From assembly GCA_963837585.1 (NCBI GenBank), contig CAWINX010000003.1, forward strand, positions 248,001-312,000: DNA of 64,000 bases. The letters run 5' to 3'. The DNA comes from CAWINX01 sp963837585 (GTDB taxonomy: Bacteria; Actinomycetota; Thermoleophilia; Solirubrobacterales; 70-9). The translations under genes and the position numbers were made by a program. The notes below the pieces were generated by a model. The model ran no database searches. It was not told the origin of the DNA and was given only the letters and a program-made list of their open reading frames with translations. Below are positions 43,773 to 53,100 of this stretch, one piece after another. The first letter of the stretch is position 1, and every line of letters starts with the position of its first letter.

Positions 43773-45649
43773 GGAACCGTGGGGGTCGTCGGCGTCGTGA
43801 CCGGGCCGGCGCTCGGCTGCTTGCCGATCACAACCGTCACATCGGTGCCGGCGTCGACCTGGGACCCCGGCGGCGGGAACTGGTCGGTCACTCGACCCAC
43901 CTGCGAGGACACGTCGGTGTCCTGCTCTTGGACGACCGGGTTGAGCCCCGCGGCGCGCAGCGCCGAGACGGCATCGGAGCGCTGCTTGCCGATCACGTTG
44001 GGGACGGCGACCTTCTGGGCGCCCTTGGAGACGACGATCGAGACAGTCGACCCGGGATCCACCTGGGTCCCGGCGCTGGGCGACTGGCGGATCACCTCGC
44101 CCTCCGGAGAGGAGCTGACCGCCTCGCTCACGGTGGGGGCGAGCCCGCGACTGCGCAGCTGCTGCACCGCGACCTCACGCTGAGAGCCGACCAGCACCGG
44201 CACCTTGACCAGCTTCGGGCCGCTGGAGACTGTGATCGTCACCGTCGAGCCGCGCGTCTCGGTCGAGCCGGAGGAAGGATCGGAGCGGATGACCAGACCG
44301 GCGCCGACGGTATCGGAGTGAGCGTTCTCCACCTGCGCCACAAAGCCGGCGCCCTCCAACTTCGCGACGGCCGCCGGACGATCGAGGCCGGCCGTGACCG
44401 GGACCTTGGTGCTCCCCGGCCCGGCGCTGACCGTCAGCATCACGTGCGGCTTCGAACAGAAGAAGCTGAGGAAGGAGCAGTTGAGCGAGGTCTTCCCGGA
44501 GGGCGGATCCTGCTCGAGCACCGTGTTGGCCGGCGCGTCGCGCTGTACCCGGGTCACCCCACCCACCTGGTAGCCGTTTTGCTGGAGCACCGCGATCGCC
44601 ACGTTGAGCTCGTTGCCGGTCACCGCGGGGACATCGGTGGTCGTGTCGCGGGTAACCGCGAGGCCGACCAGGATGCCAATCAGGACCGCGATCCCGGCGA
44701 GGATCCAGCGCCGTCGCCGTCGCTTGCGTTTTTTCTCCTCCTCGGAGTCCTCCTCCTTCGCCTCGGCCGGAGTCGCGACCACCGGCGGCAGAGGGGCGAA
44801 GGCGGCGGTGCCGCCGGCCGGCGCGCCCGGCTCCTTGATCGCAGCGTCGAGCGCCGCGATGAAAGCGTCGGCGGTCTGGAACCGCTGGGCCGGGTCCTTC
44901 TCCAGCGCCCGCATTACCGCGGCGTCGAGCGCCGGGGAGATCTTCGCGTTGATCGAGCTTGGCCGCTGCGGCGCCTGCGAAACCTGTTTCATCGCAATCG
45001 CGACCGCGGAGTCGGCTTCAAACGGAACTCGGCCGGTCAGCGCCTCGTAGAGGATCACGCCGATCGAGTAGAGGTCGGAGACGGGCGTTACGTCCATGCC
45101 CTGGGCCTGTTCCGGCGAGAGGTAATGCGGAGTGCCCAGCACCGAGCCGGCCTGGGTGATCTCCGAGACCCCGGCGCGGGCGATGCCGAAGTCGGTGACC
45201 AGCGCCTTGCCCTCGGCGTCGACGATCACGTTCTGCGGCTTCAGGTCGCGGTGGACGATGCCGTGGCGGTGGGCGAAGCGAGCCGCCTCCAGCACCTGGC
45301 GGACCAGGCCCACGCCCTGGTCGATGCTCAGCCCGGAGTCGATCAGCTCCTTCAGCGAGCGACCCTCGATGTACTGCATCGCTATGTAGTAGGTCCCGTC
45401 GATCGCGCCGCGGTCGTAGACGGCAACCACATTGGGGTGTTGGAGCCCGGCCGCGGCCTCGGCCTCGCGGCGGAAGCGCTCGACGAACTCCTGGTCCTGG
45501 GCGAAACGGCTGTGCAGAACCTTCAGGGCGACCTGGCGCTGCAGGTGAGCGTCGTCGGCCAGCCAGACGTCGGCCATCCCCCCCGATCCGAGCCGGCGCA
45601 GCACCCGGTAGCGCCCGTCGACGACAACGCCCTCGCTCACCTCAGGCAC
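43769..45649 (-). CDS. pknB: PknB-type Ser/Thr kinase with four PASTA domains
   Basis: 626 residues. Kinase domain at ~10-275: LGSGGMADVWLADD, VALKVLHSRF, HRDLKPQNVIVD and VTDFGIARAG, with LGTPHYLSPEQ. A basic stretch (KKRKRRRRRWILAG) and one membrane helix follow at ~318-340. Four PASTA domains fill the outside part (for example VPVLVGSQREVAVQQLRSRG and VPNVIGKQRSDAVSALRAAG), and the tail is Thr/Pro-rich. PASTA domains bind muropeptides and beta-lactams. The kinase controls wall synthesis and division, opposed by PstP. It is intact and overlaps ddl. Confidence 0.96.
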   Translation of the reverse strand: MPEVSEGVVVDGRYRVLRRLGSGGMADVWLADDAHLQRQVALKVLHSRFAQDQEFVERFRREAEAAAGLQHPNVVAVYDRGAIDGTYYIAMQYIEGRSLKELIDSGLSIDQGVGLVRQVLEAARFAHRHGIVHRDLKPQNVIVDAEGKALVTDFGIARAGVSEITQAGSVLGTPHYLSPEQAQGMDVTPVSDLYSIGVILYEALTGRVPFEADSAVAIAMKQVSQAPQRPSSINAKISPALDAAVMRALEKDPAQRFQTADAFIAALDAAIKEPGAPAGGTAAFAPLPPVVATPAEAKEEDSEEEKKRKRRRRRWILAGIAVLIGILVGLAVTRDTTTDVPAVTGNELNVAIAVLQQNGYQVGGVTRVQRDAPANTVLEQDPPSGKTSLNCSFLSFFCSKPHVMLTVSAGPGSTKVPVTAGLDRPAAVAKLEGAGFVAQVENAHSDTVGAGLVIRSDPSSGSTETRGSTVTITVSSGPKLVKVPVLVGSQREVAVQQLRSRGLAPTVSEAVSSSPEGEVIRQSPSAGTQVDPGSTVSIVVSKGAQKVAVPNVIGKQRSDAVSALRAAGLNPVVQEQDTDVSSQVGRVTDQFPPPGSQVDAGTDVTVVIGKQPSAGPVTTPTTPTVP

Positions 45650-45686
45650 TCTCCACTCCTCCTTTTCGCCCCTCTTCTTTCACTCC

Positions 45687-47153
45687 TCAACCCTCATTCA
45701 AAATCGTCTCGGCGACGTCGCGGAAGATCGGCGCCGCGACGTCGTTGCCGAATTTGGTCGTGCACTCGACCGTCGCCGCAATCGCGATCTTCGGGTTCTC
45801 GGCCGGCGCGAAGCCGATGAACCAGGCCTGGTTCTCGTCGGCGCCGCCACCGCAGGCGCTGTTGCCGGGCGTCTCCGCCGTGCCGGTCTTGCCGGCGACG
45901 GAGACGCCCGGGATCGCCGCGTTGGTGCCGGTTCCGGCGCTGACCACGCCCTGCATGGCCGTGGTCAGCTCGGCGGCGGTCTTGGCGCTGATCGGGTGGC
46001 TGTATTGGGAGGGATCGAGTCGCTTCGTAACCCGCCCGTCGGGGTCGACCACCCGGCTCCAGATCTGCGGCTTCATCAGTTTGCCCCGGTTGGCCACCGC
46101 GGCCGCCACCTCCGCCATCTGCAGCGGCGTCACCGCCAACCGCTCCTGGCCGATCGCCACCCGCGCGATGTCGATCGGGTCGTTGGGGCCGAGCAGCGTG
46201 TTGGTGTCGAGGTCGAAGACTCCGCTCTTGTAGACCTGGTCGGAGGGCAGGTCGATCGCCGGGGTCGAGTTGAAGCCGAAGCGGTCCATGTAGGCGAAGA
46301 GGGTGTCCTCGCCGACCTGCTGGCCGAGCTGCGCGAACCAGGTGTTGACGGAGTAGGTCAGCGCGGTGTCGAGGGCGATCGGGCCGAAGCTCTGGGTGAA
46401 GTCGTTTTGGAGCGGCTGGCCTTGGACGTCGAGCGTACCGGGCGCGTCGATCGTCGTGCTCGGCGTGATCGTGCCGCTGTCGAGCCCGGCGGCGGCGGTG
46501 ACCACCTTGAAGGTCGAGCCGGGCGGGTACTGGCCCTGGGTCGCCCGGTTGACGAGCGGCGTGGTCGGGTTCATGTTGAGCTTGCCGAGCGCGTGAGGGA
46601 TCGGACGCGGTTCGGGTCGTAGGGGGGGTTGGACGCCATCACCCGCACCCGTCCCGTCTGCGGCTCGATCGCCACCACGGCGCCGAAGCCGGCGGCCTCG
46701 AGGTCGTCGAGCGCCGCGCGCTGCGCGGCCGGGTCGAGGTTGGTGACGACGTCGTTGCCCGCCTGCTTGCGGCCGCGCAGCTCGTCGAGGATCGAGGCGA
46801 ACTCCGAGCCGTTGCCGACCAGCTCGTCGTTGTGGGACTTCTCGAACTCGCTGTCGCCCTGGCGGACGAAGCTGTAGCCGATCGGGTGTCCGTAGAGCGA
46901 GCCCTCCGGGTAGCGCCGCACGTAGCGCAGGCTCGGCGCCATGGCCCTTCGCGACCGAGCGGGCGATCACCGTCCCGTCGGCGGCGAGGATCCGGCCGCG
47001 CTCGATCTGCTGCTGCTCCAGCAGTGGCCGCTTGTTCGCCGTCTGGGCTTTGAGCGTCTTCGCGTCGAAGACCGCCCAGTAGGACGTGAAGCCGATCAGC
47101 ACCGCGAAGAGGACGACGACGAAGCCGAACAACTTGACGATCTGGCGGTTCAT
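45687..47153 (-). CDS. pbpA: Penicillin-binding protein, transpeptidase (PbpA), two frameshifts
   Basis: About 490 residues. One N-terminal membrane helix (KLFGFVVVLFAVLIGFTSYW) is followed by a PBP dimer region and the transpeptidase. The active-site motifs are PPGSTFKVVTAAAG (SxxK), TYSVNTWFAQLG (SxN) and VAGKTGTAETPG (KTG). The frame breaks near 46944 (GGCC restored to GGCGCC) and near 46602 (one C missing), in and just after the region leading to NPPYDPNRV. The product crosslinks peptidoglycan and is paired here with an FtsW/RodA glycosyltransferase upstream. ATG 47153 is the start. Confidence 0.93.
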   Translation of the reverse strand: MNRQIVKLFGFVVVLFAVLIGFTSYWAVFDAKTLKAQTANKRPLLEQQQIERGRILAADGTVIARSVAKGHGAEPALRAALPGGLALRTPDRLQLRPPGRQRVREVPQRRAGRQRLGVRLDPRRAARPQAGGQRRRHQPRPGRAARGARRPRGRRLRRRGGDRAADGTGAGDGVQPPLRPEPRPIPHALGKLNMNPTTPLVNRATQGQYPPGSTFKVVTAAAGLDSGTITPSTTIDAPGTLDVQGQPLQNDFTQSFGPIALDTALTYSVNTWFAQLGQQVGEDTLFAYMDRFGFNSTPAIDLPSDQVYKSGVFDLDTNTLLGPNDPIDIARVAIGQERLAVTPLQMAEVAAAVANRGKLMKPQIWSRVVDPDGRVTKRLDPSQYSHPISAKTAAELTTAMQGVVSAGTGTNAAIPGVSVAGKTGTAETPGNSACGGGADENQAWFIGFAPAENPKIAIAATVECTTKFGNDVAAPIFRDVAETILNEG

Positions 47154-47223
47154 GACGCAACCCGTGAGCGCGTCAACCGCCGCGGATTCGAACCCCCGGA
47201 GATCACCGCGACGGTTGGCGCGC

Positions 47224-48522
47224 TCACGTCGCCTCCCTGTGAGCGCGATCCGATACGAGCAGCAGCAGGGCAAGCAGCACGAAGTTGGCGACGATCGAGC
47301 TGCCGCCGTAGCTGATGAAGGGCAACGTGACTCCGGTCAGCGGAATCACCCTCGTCACCCCGCCGACGATCACGAAGGCCTGGATCGCGAACACCGCGGT
47401 CAGTCCCGTCGCCAACAGCTTCGAGAAGCCGTCGGCGGCCATCAGCGCCACTTTGAAGCCGCGCTCGGCGATCAACAGGTAAATGAGGATCACCCCACAG
47501 GCGCCGAACAGGCCGAGCTCGTTGACAATCAAGGAGTAGATCGTGTCCGTTTGTGCGGCCGGGAGCAGGGCTGCGTGGGTGCCGGGCACGGTGATCAGCG
47601 CCTGCCCGAAGCCTTTCCCGAACAGGCCGCCGTCCGCCTGGGCGAAGATCGATTGGAGGATCTGGTAGCCGTTGCCGGCGGGGTCGTGGTACGGATTGAG
47701 CCAGACCTCCACCCGGTCGTGGACGTGGGGCACGGTCGAGGCGAAGAACCAGGCGCCGACCAGGAACATCGCCATCCCGATCACCACGAAGGAGAAGCGA
47801 CCGGTCGCCACGTAGATCAGCGCCAGGAAGGCAGCGAAGAACATCAGCGAGCTGCCGAGGTCGCGGATGAAGACCAGCATGAACATCGAGGCGCCCCAGA
47901 CCACCAGCATCGGGCCGAGGTGCTTGAGCGGCGGCAGGGTGACGCCCAGGACTCTGCGGGCGCCGACGATCAGGACCTCGCGGTGCTCACGTAGATAGCT
48001 GGCGAGGAAGACGACGATGCAGATCTTCGAGAACTCGGCCGGCTGGAAGGAGAGCGGCCCGAGCTTCACCCCGAGGTAAGCGCCATTGACCTGTTGACCG
48101 ATCCCCGGCAGCCGCGGGGCGAGGAGGAGAAGGATCCCGACCGCGGCGACCGTGTACCGGTAGCGCTCGAGCACGTCGTAGTCGCGCAGGAAGTGCACGG
48201 TGAGGGCGAAGAGGACGAGGCCGAGCACGAACCAGTTGGCCTGGTCTCGGGCCAGGGTCGCGTCGATCCGGTAGACCATCACCAGGCCGAAGGCGGTGAG
48301 CAGGGCGACCAGCGGAAAGAGGTAGGGGTCCGCGTTGGGCAAGCGCATCCGCAGGTAGATGTGGGTGGCGACGCAGAGTGCGAGGAAGTAGGCGCCGTAG
48401 ACGAGGCTGACGTTGCCCAGCCGCGTCCCCTCCTGGGCGAAGACGGCGGTGAATCCGGCGGTGAGGAGGAGCGCAACGGGAACCAGGGCGACCAGCTCCC
48501 GGTTGCGAGCCGCCGACCTCAC
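47224..48522 (-). CDS. FtsW/RodA family peptidoglycan glycosyltransferase
   Basis: 432 residues with about 10-12 membrane helices. The SEDS signature is present: QVNGAYLGVKLGPLSFQPAE, LGSSLMFFAAFLALIYVATG, LVIVNELGLFGACGVILIYL-like region and FVIVGGVTRVIPLTGVTLPF with ISYGGSSIVANF. The protein polymerises lipid II glycan strands and works with the neighbouring PBP. In actinobacteria this gene is called rodA or ftsW; the two cannot be told apart with confidence here. It overlaps pstP by four bases (GTGA). It is intact. Confidence 0.95.
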   Translation of the reverse strand: MRSAARNRELVALVPVALLLTAGFTAVFAQEGTRLGNVSLVYGAYFLALCVATHIYLRMRLPNADPYLFPLVALLTAFGLVMVYRIDATLARDQANWFVLGLVLFALTVHFLRDYDVLERYRYTVAAVGILLLLAPRLPGIGQQVNGAYLGVKLGPLSFQPAEFSKICIVVFLASYLREHREVLIVGARRVLGVTLPPLKHLGPMLVVWGASMFMLVFIRDLGSSLMFFAAFLALIYVATGRFSFVVIGMAMFLVGAWFFASTVPHVHDRVEVWLNPYHDPAGNGYQILQSIFAQADGGLFGKGFGQALITVPGTHAALLPAAQTDTIYSLIVNELGLFGACGVILIYLLIAERGFKVALMAADGFSKLLATGLTAVFAIQAFVIVGGVTRVIPLTGVTLPFISYGGSSIVANFVLLALLLLVSDRAHREAT

Positions 48523-49697
48523 GGAACCCCTTGAGAGCGCTGGATGTCCTCGACCAGCGAGACCGCGTCGGAGCGGGAGCGCAGGTCGTGGCCGGTGACG
48601 GCGTCGCGACGTCGCGGCGGCAGCGAAGAAGTTTGGATCGGGCTCGCGTAGCGCTCGCTGTAGAGGCTGATCCCGAAGGGCAGCTCGTAGGGAAGTCCCC
48701 TGTAGAGCGCAACCCGCCCGGCGGCATCGGTGCCGAGGAACCAGACCTGGCGATTGCCGTACCAGGCGCCAAAGGCGACCGCGGCGATGACGAGGAGGGC
48801 GACCAAAGCCTTGGCGGCGCGCTTCAGCCCCCGCCGGCGGGGCTTGGCGGCGAGCTGCTCACGCCTCTCCCGCGCCGCCGCCGCCGCGGCGCGGCGGCGG
48901 ACCTCGGTGGCGGTGAGGCCGGCTTCCTCGGCCGAAGCGCCGACCAGCGTCGCGGCTTCGGGAGCCCTCGCCGGAGCGGCTGCGTCCTCGAGCTGAAAGG
49001 CAAGCGCGGTGATGTTGTCGCGCCCGCCCGCCCGGTTGGCTTCATCGACCAGGGCCCTCACCGCGGCGGTCATCGAGGTGGCGCCGGAGAGGATGCGGGC
49101 GATCTTCGCGTCGTCGAGCATCGTCGTCAGGCCGTCGGAGCAGAGCAGGAAGACGTCGCCGGGTTGGGCCTGAGCCGTCTGTAGATCCACCTCCACCTCC
49201 GGCTCGGGGCCGAGCGCTCGGGTGATGATCGAGCGCTGCGGGTGGTCTTCTGCCTGGGCGTCGGTGAGCTGGCCCTTGCGTCGCATCTCCTCGACCAGGG
49301 AGTGGTCGCGAGTCAGCCGTTCCAGCTTGCCGTCGCGGAGGCGGTAGGCGCGGCTGTCGCCGACGTGCCCGATCGCCACCCCTTCGCGCTGAGCGTCGAC
49401 GATCGCCGCGGTGATCGTCGTCCCCATCCCGGTCAGCGAGGGGTCAGACCGAGCGCCCTCGTGGATTGTCCGGTTGGCCGCTTCGATCGTCTCGCGCAGG
49501 ACCTGCTCAGGCGGCTGTTCGGGGAGATCGCGATCGAATGCTTCGGCGGCGGCCTTCGAGGCGACCTCGCCCGCTTGGGCGCCTCCCATCCCGTCGGCGA
49601 CCACGAAGATCGGCGCGCGGGCGAAGTAGGAATCCTCATTCGCGTTGCGCTGGCGTCCGGTGTCGGTGCGGAAAGCCTGATCGTCGATGCGCAACAT
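48519..49697 (-). CDS. pstP: PP2C-type Ser/Thr phosphatase (PstP)
   Basis: 392 residues. The PP2C catalytic domain at ~1-240 has RNANEDSYFA, FVVADGMGGAQAGEVAS, GHVGDSRAYRLRDG, LLCSDGLTTMLDD and GGRDNITALAF, which together supply the metal-binding aspartates. A basic, Ala-rich linker (ERREQLAAKPRRRGLKRAAK) leads to one membrane helix (VALLVIAAVAFGAWYG) and a short outer domain. It dephosphorylates PknB and its targets. It is translationally coupled to the FtsW/RodA-like gene downstream. Confidence 0.95.
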   Translation of the reverse strand: MLRIDDQAFRTDTGRQRNANEDSYFARAPIFVVADGMGGAQAGEVASKAAAEAFDRDLPEQPPEQVLRETIEAANRTIHEGARSDPSLTGMGTTITAAIVDAQREGVAIGHVGDSRAYRLRDGKLERLTRDHSLVEEMRRKGQLTDAQAEDHPQRSIITRALGPEPEVEVDLQTAQAQPGDVFLLCSDGLTTMLDDAKIARILSGATSMTAAVRALVDEANRAGGRDNITALAFQLEDAAAPARAPEAATLVGASAEEAGLTATEVRRRAAAAAARERREQLAAKPRRRGLKRAAKALVALLVIAAVAFGAWYGNRQVWFLGTDAAGRVALYRGLPYELPFGISLYSERYASPIQTSSLPPRRRDAVTGHDLRSRSDAVSLVEDIQRSQGVP

Positions 49698-49700
49698 GCC

Positions 49701-50174
49701 TCAGACCCCCGCCTCAAACCTGAATTCGGTGTCGCCGATCCGCACCACGTCGCCATCGATCAGCTCCGCCTCCCCCCTCAGCTCGGCATCGTTGAGCAGC
49801 GTCCCGTTGGTCGAGTTCATGTCCTCCACGTAGTAGCGCCCTTCACGGGAGAAGATCCTGGCGTGCAGTCCGGAGGAATAGCGGTCCTCGATCTGCACGT
49901 CGGACTCCTTCGACCTGCCGATCGAGAGGCCGCCGATCAAATCGAACTTCTCGCCCTGCTCCAGCCCGCCGCCACGCTCGGCGATCAACCATGCATCAGC
50001 GCCTCCGCGGCCGCCCCCAAACCCCGGCGCCGGGTGGAATCCGGTCGCGTCGGGAGCGGGGGACGCGGTCCGCCTCAGGTCCTTCAGGGCGCTGCGCGCG
50101 ATCCAGAGCAGAAACAGGTAGAGGACGGCCAGGAAGCCGAACTTGAGAGCTACCGATATCGGATCGTAGGCCAC
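49701..50174 (-). CDS. fhaB: FHA domain protein FhaB (FipA-like)
   Basis: 157 residues. An N-terminal membrane helix (ALKFGFLAVLYLFLLWIA) is followed by a short linker and an FHA domain at ~70-155. The phosphothreonine-binding loop is LSIGRSKESDVQIEDRYSS, with GLHARIFSREGRYYVEDMNS and TNGTLLNDAEL completing the fold. It recruits phosphorylated partners to the membrane in division and wall synthesis. It lies between fhaA and pstP, with four bases to pstP, as in mycobacteria. Confidence 0.94.
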   Translation of the reverse strand: MAYDPISVALKFGFLAVLYLFLLWIARSALKDLRRTASPAPDATGFHPAPGFGGGRGGADAWLIAERGGGLEQGEKFDLIGGLSIGRSKESDVQIEDRYSSGLHARIFSREGRYYVEDMNSTNGTLLNDAELRGEAELIDGDVVRIGDTEFRFEAGV

Positions 50175-50192
50175 GCGTCCAGCACGCTACTG

Positions 50193-50969
50193 CTACTGCT
50201 CGATGTCGAACATGAACGTGGTCGTGCCGACGGTCACCTGGTCGCCCGGACTGAGCCGGGTCGAGGCGACGCGGCGCCCGTTGACCTTGACCCCGTTGGT
50301 CGAGCCAAGGTCGACGATCTGCCAGTCGCCCGACTCGGCGCGGCGCAGCTCGGCGTGGCGGCGAGAGACATTCGGGTCGCGCAGGACGCACTCGGCGTCC
50401 TTGGACCGACCGATCGTCGCCCGCGGCCCGTCGAGGACGTAGCGGCGATCGTCGAGGGTGACGATCGCCCGCGTCGAGACCAGCGCTCCGACCGCCTGCT
50501 CGGGACGTTTCGGGCGATCGCTGTCGCGCTCGCGCACCGCCGAGTAGACCATCGTGTGGCCCTCCTCGCCCTGGCTCGGGCGCTCTCCTTCGTGAGCCGG
50601 CGGCTTGACCAAGCGGGTCTGGATCCCGAACTCGCCGAGGCGCAACCGCTCGTCGGTCTGGAAGTCGACGGCGGGCCGGGTCAGCAGGTCGTAGCCGCGC
50701 CGGCGCGCGTGCTCCAACAGGTACCCGGAGAGCTCCTGCTCGAGTGAACGCTCGTATCCCTCCAGCTTGGAGCGGTCCTGCTTGGAGAGGAAGACCGTGT
50801 ACTCGTTGGGGACGTAGACGCGCTCGATCGACGCGGTCTTGTGCGCGTCCATCTCCTTGGCGAGTTTCCGGGCCAGCTCGACCGGCTGCACCTCGGAGCT
50901 GAAGGCGCGACTGAACACCCCTTCGACGAGGCCTTCGATCCGGGCTTCGAGGTTGCTGAAGACGCCGAT
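50193..50969 (-). CDS. fhaA: FHA domain protein FhaA, possible ATC start
   Basis: About 258 residues. The N-terminal DUF3662 domain begins GVFSNLEARIEGLVEGVFSR and contains VQPVELARKLAKEMDAHKT, which is typical of FhaA. A variable linker (residues ~135-165) leads to the FHA domain (ATIGRSKDAECVLRDPNVSR and IVDLGSTNGVKVNGRRV). The conserved N-terminus extends to codon ATC at 50967-50969, only nine bases after the upstream kinase stop, with no ATG, GTG or TTG between. A GTG lies 14 codons later but would delete conserved residues. Confidence 0.9.
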   Translation of the reverse strand: MGVFSNLEARIEGLVEGVFSRAFSSEVQPVELARKLAKEMDAHKTASIERVYVPNEYTVFLSKQDRSKLEGYERSLEQELSGYLLEHARRRGYDLLTRPAVDFQTDERLRLGEFGIQTRLVKPPAHEGERPSQGEEGHTMVYSAVRERDSDRPKRPEQAVGALVSTRAIVTLDDRRYVLDGPRATIGRSKDAECVLRDPNVSRRHAELRRAESGDWQIVDLGSTNGVKVNGRRVASTRLSPGDQVTVGTTTFMFDIEQ

Positions 50970-50978
50970 TGGAGAATC

Positions 50979-51947
50979 CTAAGGAAAGAGGACTCCGTGG
51001 CCGACCGCCAACCAGGCCCCGAGGACAACCGCAGCGGCAGCGGCGCCGAGGCGCATGCCCACCGGATGAGCGCCGTAGCGGGGCGCATCGGCGAGCAGGT
51101 CGAGGGAGTCTTCGATCGCCGTTCCGAGCTCTTCCAGCGCCGGGCGGTGCGAGGGGCGGGGGCTGAGGCAGCCATCGACGGTTTCGGCCAGGTCGCGCGG
51201 CAGGTCCGGACGCAGTCGCCGCAGCGGGCGCGTCCTGGCACCGATCGCGCGGGCGGTCGCTGCGGCGTTTGAGCGACGGTTCGGGTTCTCGCCGCTCCAG
51301 CATTCGTAGAGCATCAGGGCGAGGGAATAGATATCTGCCTCGGGTCCGGCTGTGCGACCCTCGGCCTGCTCCGGCGACATGTAGGCGAGAGTCCCGACCA
51401 CGTCGCCTGGGGCGGTCAGGGACGCTCCGTCGGTGAGGCGAGCGATCCCGAAGTCCATCAGCTTGGCTCGCGGCTCGCCGCCCTCGGTGACGAGGACGTT
51501 TTGCGGCTTGATGTCGCGGTGGATGACCGAGCGGGAATGCGCGTGGTCGAGTGCCTCGCAGAGGTCGGCGCCGATTTCGGCGATCTCGCGGTCGCTCAGC
51601 GAGCCATCCCCATTGAGGCCGTCCAGGGTCGCGCCGTCGACCAACTCGGTGACGAGCAGCGCGTTGCCGTCCTCCTCGCCCATCTCATAGAGGGTCACGA
51701 TCCCCGGGTGATTGAGGCGCGCAGCTGCCTGCGCCTCGCGCAGTACCCGCCGTCCGGCTTCGCCGCGCGATTCGATCGCCTTGACCGCGACGGAACGCTC
51801 CAGGCGACCGTCCCAGGCCTCGTAGACGACGCCGAAGCCGCCACTGCCGATTCGGCGCTCGATCAAAAACCTGTTGAGCACGAGGGAGCCGACCAAAGCT
51901 CTTTGACGTTCGCTGCCGAGAGCGGCGCTCCTGCGCCAAAAACGCAA
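50979..51947 (-). CDS. Membrane-anchored Ser/Thr protein kinase
   Basis: 322 residues. The kinase domain spans ~20-265: IGSGGFGVVYEAWDG, SVAVKAIES, HRDIKPQNVLV, LMDFGIARLTDG and VVGTLAYMSPEQAEG are all intact. One or two C-terminal hydrophobic segments (LGAAAAAVVLGAWLAVGHGV) anchor it in the membrane with almost no outer domain. It heads the pkn-fhaA-fhaB-pstP-ftsW-pbpA-pknB-ddl series and likely phosphorylates the FHA-binding partners. The gene is divergent from the CARDB-like gene with 84 bases between. Confidence 0.93.
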   Translation of the reverse strand: MRFWRRSAALGSERQRALVGSLVLNRFLIERRIGSGGFGVVYEAWDGRLERSVAVKAIESRGEAGRRVLREAQAAARLNHPGIVTLYEMGEEDGNALLVTELVDGATLDGLNGDGSLSDREIAEIGADLCEALDHAHSRSVIHRDIKPQNVLVTEGGEPRAKLMDFGIARLTDGASLTAPGDVVGTLAYMSPEQAEGRTAGPEADIYSLALMLYECWSGENPNRRSNAAATARAIGARTRPLRRLRPDLPRDLAETVDGCLSPRPSHRPALEELGTAIEDSLDLLADAPRYGAHPVGMRLGAAAAAVVLGAWLAVGHGVLFP

Positions 51948-52031
51948 CGTTTGCTGCGGGTCTTGACGCCATGACCATGCCAGCGTTCATACTCTCCGCC
52001 CAGTCAAAGAGCTTCAGAGAGGCGTTTTACC

Positions 52032-53090
52032 TTGAATTTCGACGACGAGGGCTCGGCGGTTCCCCCCGCACCCGAGCCAAGGCGCAGGGCTCGACCGCCA
52101 CGCCGCCCCGAGCAGCAGCAAATCCTGATCCGCCGCGGCCTTGCGCTCGGCGCCGGGCTGATCGTCCTGATTCTCGTCGTGCTCGGAGTAAAGGGTTGCC
52201 TCGACGCCCGCAAGAACAGGGCCCTCACCGACTACGCCCGCAACGTCACCCAGATCGTCGACGAGACCCAGCAGACGAGCAAGGCCTTCTTCGGCAAGCT
52301 CACCGACCCGGGCAACCTCTCGGTAACCGAGTTCGTCACCGAGGTCAACGCCGATCGCAGTGCAATGGACAACTACCGTGCGCGGGTTGACGGCCTCAGC
52401 GCCCCCGGCGACATGGGCCACGCCCAGAACGCTCTCGAGCTCGTCTACGAGTTGCGGGCCAGCGCGATGACCCGGATCGCCAACTCGATGAGCACCGCGC
52501 TGGGAAGCGCCGGCGTCGCCAAGGCTGACGCGGTGATCGCCAACCAGATGCAGAAGCTGCTGGCGGCGGATGTCCTCTACGCGGCAGTCGTCCGCCCCGA
52601 GATCGACGGGGTCCTCGCGAGCAACGGCATCGAGGGCAGCGACGTCCCGGCCGGCGCTTTCCTGCCGGACACATCCTGGCTCAACGAGAACACGATCTCC
52701 TCGGCGCTGGGAGCGGTCAGCGGCACCAGCCCGAGTTCGACTCCGGGGATCCACGGCCTCGGCCTGTCCGGGACCAGCGTCAACGGCACGCCGTTGACGG
52801 ACGGTTCGACCACGACCATCTCGGGCGGCGGCACCCCTGAGGTGGAAGTCCAGGTCCAAAACCAGGGCGATTCGACCGAGAACGGAATAACCGTCTCGGT
52901 CCAGGTGAACGGCGGCCACACGCTGGAGGGGACGATCAGCACGATCGGAGCCGGGGAGACCCAGACGGTGACGATCCCGTTGACGCCGGCGCCGAAGGGC
53001 CAGGTGACCCTCGACGTCAACGTGCGGGCGGTGCCGGGCGAGAAGATCACCAGCAACAACAAGGCCAGCTACACCGTTGACTTCCAGTAG
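52032..53090 (+). CDS. Membrane-anchored protein with CARDB-like C-terminus
   Basis: 352 residues from a TTG with AGAGAGG seven to ten bases upstream. The N-terminal 35 residues are basic and cytoplasmic, followed by one membrane helix (LALGAGLIVLILVVLGV). Residues ~60-180 form a helical region (NVTQIVDETQQTSKAFFGKL). Residues ~265-350 (EVEVQVQNQGDSTENGITVS, VTIPLTPAPKGQVTLDVNV) look like a CARDB or Ig-like adhesion domain. Function is unknown. Its place beside the kinase/wall cluster suggests an envelope role. Confidence 0.75.
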   Translation: MNFDDEGSAVPPAPEPRRRARPPRRPEQQQILIRRGLALGAGLIVLILVVLGVKGCLDARKNRALTDYARNVTQIVDETQQTSKAFFGKLTDPGNLSVTEFVTEVNADRSAMDNYRARVDGLSAPGDMGHAQNALELVYELRASAMTRIANSMSTALGSAGVAKADAVIANQMQKLLAADVLYAAVVRPEIDGVLASNGIEGSDVPAGAFLPDTSWLNENTISSALGAVSGTSPSSTPGIHGLGLSGTSVNGTPLTDGSTTTISGGGTPEVEVQVQNQGDSTENGITVSVQVNGGHTLEGTISTIGAGETQTVTIPLTPAPKGQVTLDVNVRAVPGEKITSNNKASYTVDFQ

Positions 53091-53100
53091 GTAGGGCGGC

